DNA of 64,000 nt from Perlabentimonas sp964490015 (lineage in GTDB: Bacteria; Bacteroidota; Bacteroidia; Bacteroidales; Tenuifilaceae). The notes below the pieces were generated by a model that ran no database searches, was not told where the DNA came from, and saw only the letters and a list, made by a program, of their open reading frames with translations. Each line of letters starts with the position of its first letter. The stretch's first letter is position 1. The stretch spans positions 13,561 to 77,560 of the forward strand of contig CAZBBA010000010.1 in assembly GCA_964490015.1 (NCBI GenBank), read 5' to 3'. The position numbers and the translations under genes are program-made. Positions 1 to 8,934 of the stretch are shown here, piece after piece.

Positions 1-145
1 GTGTTTATAACATGAAAGACTTATACTACTATTTAAGGGTATTTTGCCCTTGGAAAACCGGTGTAAAGATCAATACTTAAAACTAATTTTCAAAGCAAAA
101 GCATCGTATAAAAACATGATATTAAACAGGTAACGTAACCGTTCC

Positions 146-3100
146 TCAATCGTTTGGATGCTGATAATCGAGCAGATTGCCTTTTTGAGGTTTAAACACC
201 ACCCCTTTGTTGTTTTTGCCATCGATATGAATGAGGAGAGTTTCGCTGAAGCGAATGCATCGAATGTGATCGGTTTCATGATGCGCTGGTTGGATGTTGA
301 GGAAATCCACATCAAATATTCCGTCGTTTATGTAGGGATTAATGGTAAGGTATCCAACTCGGAACGATGTGAGGTTCTGGAAGAAGTGAGTTCCTTGGCT
401 AGGATCGACGCGGAAGTTTTCGAGTCCCGACTCAACAATGGCCCGAGCCTCAGATATTTGCGACCATTTTATGGGAATGCCAAGCCAGGGATCGCTGCTG
501 CCCCATCGGCCGGGGCCTACCAGCACGTAATTTCGCCTATCGTCCATGTACATTTTGTTTATCGACTCCACCTCCTGGGCTATTAGCTTGGTGTTGGCAG
601 GATTGAACTTGTGAGGTTTAACGTAAACCACATCGTGGATATTTTCTATTCGGCCATGCCCCAGAGCCGATTGGGAATAGATGATGGTATCGTCCAGATT
701 TACCTGTTCCCAGGGGAAATCTTCGGATTGCTCGTTTTCGACTATTGGGCGTATTTGTAGCAGGTTAAATATCTTGGGCATATCCTTTGGCACATTGAGG
801 TTTGCTGCAAACTCAATTTCCACGGGGCAATTCATCTCCTTTTGCCCAATCTCCAGCAAATCACTCAGGATTGAAGCTAAGGGAAAGGTGTTGTACTTTA
901 GTACATTGGCAAAGGTGACAACCTTTTTGCCGGGGGCATGAATGCTGTCGATAATTGAATGGTTTTGAAAATCGAAGGTTGAGGCAACATGCTCGAAATC
1001 GGCATAGCCTTCGGCTTGGGAGATATCAAGTTTGAGAAGGTTAATACCATCATCGGTTGATGGGACAAAGCTTTGCGGGCGCATATCAATGGCGTAAAAC
1101 AACTTTTGGGTTTCCCTAACCGCCATGTCGGGCTGCGAGAGTTGCAAGATTTTTTTCGGAAATTTTGGTGAAAACCTTAGCGAAACACCACCATCGACAA
1201 TAAGTTTTCCCAGTCCATAGCCAACCGTAGCAATACCATGTTCCGCTTTTTCGGATCCAATAGGGTAGAAGTTTATGGATCGGGCAACGCCAGAAAGGGT
1301 GGGCAGGAATACTTCGCCATGCTGATTGCCGCATACCTCCTGCAGGATTATCCCCATCTTTTCCTCATCAATCACATTGCTGGTTGCAGTCATGTAGGCC
1401 TTACTGGCTTTGAAGAATACCGAAGCGTATACGCTTTTTATGGCCTGTTGCAGCATCTGTAGCATTTGCTCCTTGTTGTCGACGCTGGGCACCATATAGG
1501 TTGAGTAAATACCCGCAAAGGGCTGGTAGTGCGAGTCCTCGAGTTTGCTTGATGACCGAACGGCAATTGGCTGAGTAATCACAGTAATCACCACTCTCAA
1601 ATCTTCCACTAATCTTTGAGGCAAATGGGCAGCAAGAAATTTGTTGAGGATTTGCTCATCGGGAAGATCGGACATACCCACCTTGAACAGGCTATTGGTT
1701 TCGATAAACTCATCGTAAAACTCGGTGCTGATCACAACCGTTCGGGGGATTGCAATAACCACATTGGGATACTTGTTGTATAGCTGATTATCCTTTATTA
1801 ACGTGTTTACAAAGGCCAGCCCCCGTGCCTTACCTCCGATGGATCCATTGCCAATTCGGGTGAAGAATCGGTACTCGTCGAAGCGTTTGGGGTCGAACAT
1901 GGCGATTACGCCTCGGTTTTTTCCTGTTCGATATGCCGATATGGCATGGTAAAGGAACGTACGAGCCTCGTCGAGCGAGTGAAAGTCGCTGATTGAAAGG
2001 GGCTTGAAAAGCTGTCCTATGGAAAAGAGTGCTCGCGCATTGAGCCATTTGGAGAGATGATCGCGGGTTGAGTGGAAAATTAGCGACTCGTCGGGTACTG
2101 TTAATAGCTGTTTTTGAAGCGCGGGTAAGTCCTCGGCGCGGCAAATCTCTTTACCGGATTTTGGGTCGTAAAATATGAAATCACCAAAACCAAAGTTGGC
2201 AATAATGTATTCGCGAAGGTCGATATTGTACGACTGGGAGTACTTGTGGATAAAACCAACTCCCAACTCGTTGGCAAACCGCTGGTTGCTTATGTCGGAG
2301 CTTTGGAGCAAGAAGGGCATATTGGGATCGTCCTGCCTAATCTGGTCGCAAAGTTGTAGCCCTAACCTCGCTTCCTGGTCGCGTTTCTGATTCACTTTAA
2401 AACTCACGTCAGAAATTACTCCCAGCACATTGGGCTTGTAGCGATTGTAAAGTTCGAGTGCCTCGTTGTAATTTTTTGCCAGCAGGATTTTTGGCCGCCC
2501 CCTCATCCGCAGAACACGTTTATGCTCGTTAAGAGCTTCCTGCATAAAGCTACGGGCTTGTCGCATCACAATTTTATACAGCAAGGGCATCATGGTGGAG
2601 TAGTACCGAATGGAGTCCTCCACCACAATAATCGATTGAACACCAACCTCGAGAATGTCGTTGTCGGCATTCATCCTATCCTCAATAAGCTTTATTATCG
2701 CCAGCAGCAAATCGGCATTGCCTAACCAGCTAAAGATGTAATCGATCCCGGTTAAATCTTCTCTTTCGAGCCTAGCAGAAACCTCGCGCGAGAAATGGGT
2801 GAGAATAACCAGAGGGACGAGGGGCAGCCGTTTTTTTATGAGCTTTGCCAGCTCAAATGTGTCAACATCACCCACGTTTAGCATGGAGATTATTAGGTCA
2901 ATTTTCTCATCGCTGTTAATAACCTCAAGAGCTTCGCGGGCCGAGTGCACCTGAATAAAACTTGGTGGATAGCGCAAACTCAACGAAACGTACTCGTTGA
3001 AAATCTGCTCGTCAATTCGACCATCCTCCTCGAGCATAAATGCATCGTAGTGGCTGCAGATTAGCAAAACCCTGTAGATACGCTTTTGCATTAGCATATC

Positions 3101-3160
3101 GAACGCTGTTTCGGAGAAATCGAGCGTAAATGCGGCTTTGTATTCCTGTAGGGTTTGCAT
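146..3160 (-). CDS. Tandem receiver-like / PEP synthase-type ATP-grasp protein
   Basis: About 1004 residues, starting at the ATG at 3160; the longer frame would need an upstream TTG. Residues ~25-160 resemble a receiver domain, but the phospho-Asp position in the stretch ISMLNVGDVD is not Asp. Residues ~165-340 form a second receiver-like domain that keeps an acidic VED, an Asp in VISDVSF and a Lys in FIHKYS. Residues ~430-820 carry the PPDK/PEP-synthase ATP-binding domain, with GSIGGKARGLAF, AVRSSSKLEDS and LLQIRPIV. The swivelling phospho-His domain and the PEP-binding barrel of true PEP synthase are absent; about 180 residues of unrecognised sequence follow instead. It is therefore unlikely to be PEP synthase. 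An ATP-dependent signalling or phosphotransfer role is an inference. It is cytoplasmic, with no signal peptide. The short outer-membrane protein gene lies just upstream on the same strand. Confidence 0.75.
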   Translation of the reverse strand: MQTLQEYKAAFTLDFSETAFDMLMQKRIYRVLLICSHYDAFMLEEDGRIDEQIFNEYVSLSLRYPPSFIQVHSAREALEVINSDEKIDLIISMLNVGDVDTFELAKLIKKRLPLVPLVILTHFSREVSARLEREDLTGIDYIFSWLGNADLLLAIIKLIEDRMNADNDILEVGVQSIIVVEDSIRYYSTMMPLLYKIVMRQARSFMQEALNEHKRVLRMRGRPKILLAKNYNEALELYNRYKPNVLGVISDVSFKVNQKRDQEARLGLQLCDQIRQDDPNMPFLLQSSDISNQRFANELGVGFIHKYSQSYNIDLREYIIANFGFGDFIFYDPKSGKEICRAEDLPALQKQLLTVPDESLIFHSTRDHLSKWLNARALFSIGQLFKPLSISDFHSLDEARTFLYHAISAYRTGKNRGVIAMFDPKRFDEYRFFTRIGNGSIGGKARGLAFVNTLIKDNQLYNKYPNVVIAIPRTVVISTEFYDEFIETNSLFKVGMSDLPDEQILNKFLAAHLPQRLVEDLRVVITVITQPIAVRSSSKLEDSHYQPFAGIYSTYMVPSVDNKEQMLQMLQQAIKSVYASVFFKASKAYMTATSNVIDEEKMGIILQEVCGNQHGEVFLPTLSGVARSINFYPIGSEKAEHGIATVGYGLGKLIVDGGVSLRFSPKFPKKILQLSQPDMAVRETQKLFYAIDMRPQSFVPSTDDGINLLKLDISQAEGYADFEHVASTFDFQNHSIIDSIHAPGKKVVTFANVLKYNTFPLASILSDLLEIGQKEMNCPVEIEFAANLNVPKDMPKIFNLLQIRPIVENEQSEDFPWEQVNLDDTIIYSQSALGHGRIENIHDVVYVKPHKFNPANTKLIAQEVESINKMYMDDRRNYVLVGPGRWGSSDPWLGIPIKWSQISEARAIVESGLENFRVDPSQGTHFFQNLTSFRVGYLTINPYINDGIFDVDFLNIQPAHHETDHIRCIRFSETLLIHIDGKNNKGVVFKPQKGNLLDYQHPND

Positions 3161-3185
3161 AATCAGTGTCAATTTAGGTTAAACC

Positions 3186-3869
3186 TCAAAATGCAAACGA
3201 TAACCCAATGGTGCCCCTCAGAAACCAGGTGGGTTTAAACCCATTGTTATCGTCGTATGGCAGCTCACTTCTAAAAGCCCAGTTATCGGTTAGCAGATAG
3301 CTAACCGTTGGGGATAGTACAATAGCAAATCGCCATATCCTGTAGTTAAGACGAAGTCCGGCATCGGCTGTGGCATAAAACCGATTATCGATTTCGAACT
3401 GATACAAGTACTCCTGTCCGTTCCTAATAATGTATCCCATACCATTGTCGGAGGTAGCAACTCCTAAGTTTGTTCCCAGGTTAAGTTCAACATTCTTTGG
3501 AAAAATACTCATAAAAAGTTGAAGGAGCAAATCGCTAAAGCTATGGGTTTGACTGCTGATGGAAAGATCTCGGTGGGTAGTCGATCGAATGGTTAGGTAA
3601 ACTGGCACGGAGTAAAGCGAAGAGATCCCTTCCATGTCGTTAACTTTGGTAATTCCTAACCTATAACCAAATCGTTTCGAAAAGTAATGCGATGTTTTAA
3701 CGCTAAGTATTTGCCCCGACAAAATGGGGGCTGTGCGCGATCCCGAAAGTGATGGGTATATCCCAAAGTCGAGGCTAATATCGCGAAAGTAGTAGTTGTC
3801 GAAGTTATTTTGGGCCTCCGAATTACTGGTAATCAGCAAAAAAGTTAATACGAACAGAAATACTCTCAT
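3186..3869 (-). CDS. Outer-membrane beta-barrel protein, function unknown
   Basis: A 227-residue protein with an N-terminal signal peptide (hydrophobic core VFLFVLTFLLI, likely cleavage near SEAQ). The rest has alternating polar and hydrophobic residues, many aromatics and a C-terminal Phe (GLSFAF), as expected of a small outer-membrane barrel. I recognise no specific family. It lies 25 bases before the ATP-grasp gene and 32 bases after the PafA-like gene on the same strand, so the three may be cotranscribed. Confidence 0.6.
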   Translation of the reverse strand: MRVFLFVLTFLLITSNSEAQNNFDNYYFRDISLDFGIYPSLSGSRTAPILSGQILSVKTSHYFSKRFGYRLGITKVNDMEGISSLYSVPVYLTIRSTTHRDLSISSQTHSFSDLLLQLFMSIFPKNVELNLGTNLGVATSDNGMGYIIRNGQEYLYQFEIDNRFYATADAGLRLNYRIWRFAIVLSPTVSYLLTDNWAFRSELPYDDNNGFKPTWFLRGTIGLSFAF

Positions 3870-3901
3870 GCAACTTCTGTTTATTTTAGCAAATGGTGGA
3901 T

Positions 3902-5554
3902 CTACTCAATAATCTCCTTAATGGGTTTCCCAGTGGCACCGCTGGGCCAGTTAATTCCAATTAACGTTGATATTGTGGGCGCAATGTCCGACATGTTTAC
4001 TGGTTCCAAAACCTGACGACGTTTCATCTTCCAGCCATACCAGATTAGGGGCACATGTGAATCGTAGCTGTAGGGCGAGTTGGCGGAGGTAATACTCCCG
4101 TTTTTCTCAACCCAACCGGGCTCAAGGTTGATAATCACATCGCCAGAGCGGCGCTGGTTGTAGCTATTCTGGAATTTCTCGAATATACCGCTAGTGAAAT
4201 TGCTTGATTGCAGGTTGTATGCTGTGGCAGCATTGGCCACACCCGTTAATTGCAGCATGAACATGGCAACCCGATCCTGAAAATCGCGGAGCGAGAGATT
4301 TGAATCTTCAATTAACCTTCGGTTGAGGTAGATTTGCTTTTCCTGATAGCCCAATATCCAGGTTCCGGTTCCGTACACAACATTTAGGTAGCTACTTAGC
4401 AGCATAATGGCTTTTTGTGGCTCAAAGTAGCCGCCCGGAATTTTAGACTTCTCGAGATGTTCCGGTGATGCGCTAACTCCCTGATCAGATGTTAGAATTA
4501 GCAAGTAATTGTGCCGGCCAACCTCACTATTTAAAAATGCGATAAAGTGTTCCAACTCACGGTCGAGCCTAAGAAATGTATCTTCCATCTCGATGGAATG
4601 TGGGCCATACTTATTCCCAATCTTGCGAGTTGGGCTAAAGGTTACCGACAGAAAATCGGTGTTACTGTTTTTCCCAAGCTCTTCGCCCACAATGGCGGCA
4701 ATGGCTAAATCCTTGGTATAGGTTATACCAAATGGTGTTTCGAGTAAGGGAGAGTAATCACGAATGGGCCTTTTAAACTGCAATACAACCCCTTTAACTA
4801 ATCGCGCCAGCTTATCGGTAATACGCTTAAGGGCTTGAGGCTCTTTTATGGCTGTAGTGTCGGCCTCAATGTAGCTGGTTAAAGGATTCATTAAGTTCCA
4901 GTCGCGACTAAGATAAATCTCACCAAAACCTTTGGCATTTAATGTATCGACCCACGAGGGGAGTGCATTCATGTAGTGGGAGTTTGAAATCCAAATGCCT
5001 CGCTCGGTGTCGAGCCAGAATGCACCATTGGCATTATGTCCGCTCGTAATAATTGCCGATGAAGGTTCGAGCGATATGCCAATAACCTTCGATTTGGGAT
5101 TTATCATTCTTATCTCATCGCCTATGGTGCTGGTAATTATATTGCGAGGCGAGTACTTCCCGTTCATGTAGCTACCACCCACGGTTCTTACTCTATCGTC
5201 GGCAATGGCATGTACTTCCGATCCCGATAGGGGGGCATACCATCTATCGGAAACTATTCCGTGAATACTAGGGTAGGTTCCTGTAGCTATGGTGGCTAAT
5301 CCGGGCATCGACTGGGTGAGCAGGTAGTTGAACCGGGCGTTGCGGCAAAATGCACCCTCGGTCATCAGCTGCTTGAATCCTCCCTCCGAAAATTTGTCGG
5401 AGTAGCGTTGCAGGTAATCGTAGCGCATCTGGCTAACCACAATTTGGACAATTAGCTGAGGTCTCTCGGACGGAATGCTTCTTTGCCCCGATGCCCAGAA
5501 TGATGATAATAGGAATAGTAAAGTCAGTGAGTAAGAAAATCGAGAAGTTATCAT
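3902..5554 (-). CDS. PafA-type alkaline phosphatase homologue, probably inactive
   Basis: A 550-residue exported protein (signal peptide to about residue 23) that aligns along its length with the Bacteroidota phosphate-irrepressible alkaline phosphatase PafA. The PafA landmarks GGFK, HGI, RLDR and YDSH are all present. Against PafA's catalytic residues as I recall them, most are changed here: metal ligand D38 is S41, nucleophile T79 is S82, N100 is Asp, K162 is E163, R164 is S165, D305 is R310, H309 is N314 and H353 is Q358. Only the equivalents of D352 (D357) and H486 (in YDSH) remain. It may therefore bind a ligand or partner rather than hydrolyse phosphate esters. The fold assignment is strong; loss of activity is an inference. 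A terminator lies just upstream at 5568-5596. Confidence 0.8.
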   Translation of the reverse strand: MITSRFSYSLTLLFLLSSFWASGQRSIPSERPQLIVQIVVSQMRYDYLQRYSDKFSEGGFKQLMTEGAFCRNARFNYLLTQSMPGLATIATGTYPSIHGIVSDRWYAPLSGSEVHAIADDRVRTVGGSYMNGKYSPRNIITSTIGDEIRMINPKSKVIGISLEPSSAIITSGHNANGAFWLDTERGIWISNSHYMNALPSWVDTLNAKGFGEIYLSRDWNLMNPLTSYIEADTTAIKEPQALKRITDKLARLVKGVVLQFKRPIRDYSPLLETPFGITYTKDLAIAAIVGEELGKNSNTDFLSVTFSPTRKIGNKYGPHSIEMEDTFLRLDRELEHFIAFLNSEVGRHNYLLILTSDQGVSASPEHLEKSKIPGGYFEPQKAIMLLSSYLNVVYGTGTWILGYQEKQIYLNRRLIEDSNLSLRDFQDRVAMFMLQLTGVANAATAYNLQSSNFTSGIFEKFQNSYNQRRSGDVIINLEPGWVEKNGSITSANSPYSYDSHVPLIWYGWKMKRRQVLEPVNMSDIAPTISTLIGINWPSGATGKPIKEIIE

Positions 5555-5567
5555 AATAAATAGTTTT

Positions 5568-5596
5568 AAAAAAGGGGAAGCTTATTTAGCTCCCCC
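5568..5596 (-). terminator. Terminator after the carboxypeptidase gene
   Basis: Read on the minus strand, GGGGGAGC and GCTTCCCC form an 8-pair stem with one G-U pair and a 7-base loop, followed by a run of six T. It lies 34 bases after the stop of the M14 gene and just before the PafA-like gene, so these two are probably separate transcripts. Confidence 0.8.
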
Positions 5597-5629
5597 ACAA
5601 AAGTAGAAAAAAAACGATGTGTTTATTGG

Positions 5630-7552
5630 TTAGCGAGGGTTTGGCGAAAAAAGAATTTTTCGCGAGTACATTGCATTACCTACTTTAACTCTAGCTATGT
5701 AAATCCCATCGTAAAATGGTCGGTTAGGTCTCCATTCAAAGGAATGCAGTCCGGGATTAAGAGTTTCGTTAAGTATTGTAGCAACCGTCTGACCCGAAAC
5801 CTGTGTAATGTCAATTTGGGTAAGTGCCCTTTCACCAATGGCAAATTCAATAGTTATAAAATCGGTGAATGGGTTGGGCCAAATTTTTAAGTTGATATTG
5901 TTATCATTTAATACCAGAACCCCAACCGGAGTTAACGTTATAGCTATGGTTGTGTCCGATTCAATGGCGATATTATCCTCGTATTGATTAAAACCCGCGG
6001 CATTTACAACTATTGGATAGGTTCCGCTTGTGATAGAACCAAAGTTAGCCAATCCATTGGAGTTAGTGGTTTGTGATTGCCCGTTTAGGGTAATTGTGGC
6101 ATTAGCAATTGGTTCGGCTAGGTGCTTTACCTCAACCTCAACCAGATGTTGGCCAACTTCTCTTAGAACAACATTTTTTGTTACCGATGAGGTGAAATTA
6201 TCAAGAGTAATGGAATGCGTTTGGCTAATGTAATTCTCGGCGGAGTAAGTAAGATTCCAAGTTCCAGCATCTAAAAAGCGCGAGTAATTTCCAAACATCG
6301 GATTTGTGTGCACATGTGAGTTGTCCTTATCGTGTCCAGCGATGGTTACGGTTGCAAGCAATGGTTCACCTTGATTATTTGTTACAATGCCCGAAATGCC
6401 CGTTAGGGCAAGCTCCATGTATGTTAGCATGGCTTCGCGGTTATAGTTCCAGAAATTGGGTAGTAGTGAACTTTCGGGGGCTTTAGTATTGGAGATTTCG
6501 AGCGTTATTTCGCGGCAGTGATGCCAGTAATTCATGTAATCCTGACGACCCCCTGCCACTACGTACCAATCGCCACCATGGGTTACGCCATTATTTTCGC
6601 CCGTAAAGTAGCCCGAAGGGCTATTGGCCTGTGCGTTATCGGCGTACTGGCGGCTAATTTTATTGAACCAGTTATGATCGGCGTGTCGGTTGGTTGTGCT
6701 GGTCCAGGTGTCCCAGGGAAAGTTTGCCAGCTCTATGCCTCCATGAAAATTGGCCGATAGGGCAAAATTGCGACTGGCTGCAAAGTTCATCATGGCAACT
6801 GTTTCGGGCTGATGGGGCCCATTGGGGTTGCTTCCGGCACGGGGATCGGGAAAGTTTCTGTTGATATCGTAGTTGTTGGCATTATATCGTCGAGACCCGT
6901 TAACTGTGCTGTTCCCGTAGTAGTATGTGCCATCGGGGTTGGCATTAGGATTTATGTAGATGGCCAGATTATTTACAAGGTTTGCCACCCTACTATCGGT
7001 TTTGTAGTTAGAAAGCAGGTAGTCGATAAGTCTAAGCATTAGAACATAACCCGTAATCTCGTCGCCATGCATGGAACTGGTATAGAGGAACTCGGGCTCG
7101 GCCTCATCGTCCAGAACATTATCCGTAATCTTTACTACATACAATTTTCTGCCCTCCACGGAAGTGCCTATGCTGTCGAGTTTGCAAAGATCGGGATAGT
7201 CGGCTTCGAATTTTTTAAGCATTTCGCGGTACACCTGGTATGTTGGGTAGCGATCCCAGTTGGCCATTTCGGCCAGCGATGCAGCCATGGCCTTAGCCTT
7301 TACAATAGTGGTGGGAAATTGTAATTCCTCGGGAGTAAAACCAAAGGATAAAAGTTTTGCGTATTCTGCAGAGTTGGCTAGGGCGTAAATTGTGTCGCCA
7401 ATAACTCTATCGATACTTACGGTCTGAGTAATGGTTGTATTGATGATACTCCTATTGGGTTCAACCAACCGAAAGTAATAATCTTGCGCAATGGTTGTAT
7501 TTACAATTAACAAAAAGGCAAGTAGAGGCAGTGTAACAATTTTGTATCGCAT
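5630..7552 (-). CDS. Secreted M14 zinc carboxypeptidase with T9SS sorting domain
   Basis: A 640-residue secreted protease. After the signal peptide (to about residue 22) comes a short pro-region. The M14 catalytic domain (about residues 115-395) has the zinc-binding HGDE in SSMHGDEITG, NPNANPDG, the substrate-binding DINRNFPD, the third zinc ligand in NFHGG and the catalytic Glu in REITLEIS. Two carboxypeptidase-regulatory-like beta-sandwich repeats follow (about 395-550). The last ~80 residues are a type A Por sorting domain, beginning at IWPNPFTD and ending in GIYIARV...YSRKIL. It should be exported by Sec, crossed over the outer membrane by the type IX system and released or anchored at the surface to trim peptides. 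The catalytic set looks complete. Confidence 0.92.
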   Translation of the reverse strand: MRYKIVTLPLLAFLLIVNTTIAQDYYFRLVEPNRSIINTTITQTVSIDRVIGDTIYALANSAEYAKLLSFGFTPEELQFPTTIVKAKAMAASLAEMANWDRYPTYQVYREMLKKFEADYPDLCKLDSIGTSVEGRKLYVVKITDNVLDDEAEPEFLYTSSMHGDEITGYVLMLRLIDYLLSNYKTDSRVANLVNNLAIYINPNANPDGTYYYGNSTVNGSRRYNANNYDINRNFPDPRAGSNPNGPHQPETVAMMNFAASRNFALSANFHGGIELANFPWDTWTSTTNRHADHNWFNKISRQYADNAQANSPSGYFTGENNGVTHGGDWYVVAGGRQDYMNYWHHCREITLEISNTKAPESSLLPNFWNYNREAMLTYMELALTGISGIVTNNQGEPLLATVTIAGHDKDNSHVHTNPMFGNYSRFLDAGTWNLTYSAENYISQTHSITLDNFTSSVTKNVVLREVGQHLVEVEVKHLAEPIANATITLNGQSQTTNSNGLANFGSITSGTYPIVVNAAGFNQYEDNIAIESDTTIAITLTPVGVLVLNDNNINLKIWPNPFTDFITIEFAIGERALTQIDITQVSGQTVATILNETLNPGLHSFEWRPNRPFYDGIYIARVKVGNAMYSRKILFSPNPR

Positions 7553-7607
7553 CCGGAAAAAGATTTTTCTTCGCTCAAAGTTAGCGTATTATTGTTAGTT
7601 TTTCCAA

Positions 7608-7636
7608 TTAAAAAAGGGCTGCAAATACAGCCCTTT
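7608..7636 (-). terminator. Terminator after ychF
   Basis: On the minus strand AAGGGCTG and CAGCCCTT form a stem with a 6-base loop, followed by a T-run. It lies 25-50 bases beyond the ychF stop codon. Confidence 0.85.
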
Positions 7637-7659
7637 GGAAATATCTTCATCAAAATAAG

Positions 7660-8754
7660 CTACACGTTAAAACGGATATGGAGAATATCGCCATCATCAA
7701 CAATGTAGTTTTTACCCTCGATGCTAAGTTTTCCCTTTTCCTTGCAGGCATGCTCGGAACCAAGGGTAACAAAATCGTTGAACTTCATCACCTCGGCACG
7801 TATAAATCCACGCTCTAAATCGCTATGAATGGCTCCAGCAGCCTGTGGAGCAGTTGCACCACGTTTAATAGTCCAAGCTCTGATCTCCTTTGGCCCAACC
7901 GTAAAGAATGTTTCGAGCTGTAGCAGCGAGTAGGCAGCCCGGATTAGCTTATTAACTCCGGGTTCCTGCAATCCAACGTCCGAGAGAAACGCCATGCGAT
8001 CGTCCTCACTCTCGAGTTCGGTAATCTCGGCCTCCATGGCACCGGCAATAATCAGAATCTCGGTTTTCTCATCTTTAAGAAACTCCTTTACCTGGTCAAC
8101 GTACTTGTTGCCATTAACCGCCGAATCCTCGTCGACATTGCAAACGTATATAATGGGCTTTGTTGAAAGGAGAAAAATATCGGCAATAAATTTCTTGTCG
8201 TCCTCGCTAACCGGAGCAGTGGATGCATTCTGGAACGACTCCAGGTGATCCTTATAAACGTTGAGCACCTCAATGCCCTTTTTGGCATCCTTATCGCCCG
8301 ATTTGGCAACCTTCTCGAGGCGTTGAATCTTTTTCTCAACCGATTCAAGATCCTTTATCTGCAGTTCCAGGTTCACGGTTTCGATATCCCTGATGGGATT
8401 TACAGAGCCATCGACATGGGGCAGATTGGCATCGTCGAAACAGCGTAGCACGTGGATTAGCGCATCGCAGTTACGGATTTCGGATAGGAACTGGTTGGCT
8501 CCCTTATCCGATCGGCCAGAACTCTTGGTTAGCCCTGGAATATCAACAATTTCGACAGTGGTGTGAACTATCCTTTCGGTGGGTTGATATTTCTCCAGCT
8601 CGTACAGGCGAGCATCGGGCACATTGATTATGCTAAGGTTAGTCTTATTGCTAAACGAAAAACCGCTGGCCTCGGCCTTAGTGGCCGACATGCAGTTAAA
8701 TATGGTGGATTTGCCCACGTTGGCTATTCCGATAATTCCGCACTGTAAACTCAT
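7660..8754 (-). CDS. ychF: YchF family ribosome-associated ATPase
   Basis: A 364-residue OBG-like P-loop NTPase. The G1 motif GIANVGKST is at residues 8-16. DIPGL in VDIPGLTK is the G3 region. A helical insertion spans about 125-200 and the C-terminal TGS-like domain runs from about 280 to 364 (RAWTIKRGATAPQAAG, then DGDILHIRFNV). YchF proteins bind ATP in preference to GTP, associate with ribosomes and are linked to stress responses. Length and motifs are normal. It is transcribed away from the membrane protein/XRE pair, with a shared upstream region of 180 bases. On the minus strand a TAAATTTG element lies at 8780-8787, about 25 bases before the start, and could be the -7 box. Confidence 0.95.
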   Translation of the reverse strand: MSLQCGIIGIANVGKSTIFNCMSATKAEASGFSFSNKTNLSIINVPDARLYELEKYQPTERIVHTTVEIVDIPGLTKSSGRSDKGANQFLSEIRNCDALIHVLRCFDDANLPHVDGSVNPIRDIETVNLELQIKDLESVEKKIQRLEKVAKSGDKDAKKGIEVLNVYKDHLESFQNASTAPVSEDDKKFIADIFLLSTKPIIYVCNVDEDSAVNGNKYVDQVKEFLKDEKTEILIIAGAMEAEITELESEDDRMAFLSDVGLQEPGVNKLIRAAYSLLQLETFFTVGPKEIRAWTIKRGATAPQAAGAIHSDLERGFIRAEVMKFNDFVTLGSEHACKEKGKLSIEGKNYIVDDGDILHIRFNV

Positions 8755-8866
8755 CTGTTGCTATATTTTTATTTGAGTGCAAATTTAGTCTGAATAATTG
8801 TGATTCCCGAAATCCACACTCAAAAAACCATAGTGTTATCTTTTTTGAATATTTTTTGAAAATAAC

Positions 8867-8897
8867 TTGACATTAATGTTATTTAAATCTAACTTTG
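8867..8897 (+). promoter_or_regulatory. Bacteroidota-type promoter of the membrane protein/XRE operon
   Basis: TTG at 8867-8869 and TAACTTTG at 8890-8897 are separated by 20 bases. This matches the -33/-7 consensus of the Bacteroidota primary sigma factor. The first gene starts at 8935, leaving a leader of roughly 30 bases. Confidence 0.75.
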
Positions 8898-8926
8898 TGT
8901 TAGAAAAAAATAACAATTTAATCTAA
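8888..8926. promoter_or_regulatory. Candidate operator over the -7 box
   Basis: TCTAAC (8888-8893) and GTTAGA (8899-8904) form a perfect inverted repeat with a 5-base centre, lying over the -7 element. A third TCTAAC half-site is at 8921-8926, 33 bases (about three helical turns) downstream. A dimeric repressor here would block RNA polymerase. The XRE regulator encoded by the second gene of the operon is the natural candidate. Confidence 0.5.
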
Positions 8927-8934
8927 CTACTACT

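Noticed and set aside
1..145. Hairpin AAGGG/CCCTT near base 37 as a terminator of the ATP-grasp gene
   Set aside because: The stem is only five pairs and no T-run follows. I see nothing else supportable in this short edge region.
146..3172. Calling the ATP-grasp gene PEP synthase (ppsA)
   Set aside because: The phospho-His and PEP-binding domains are missing and two receiver-like domains are present, so the enzyme name would mislead.
3902..5554. Calling the gene an active alkaline phosphatase (pafA)
   Set aside because: The nucleophile is changed to Ser and most metal and phosphate ligands are not conserved. Only the fold relationship is safe.
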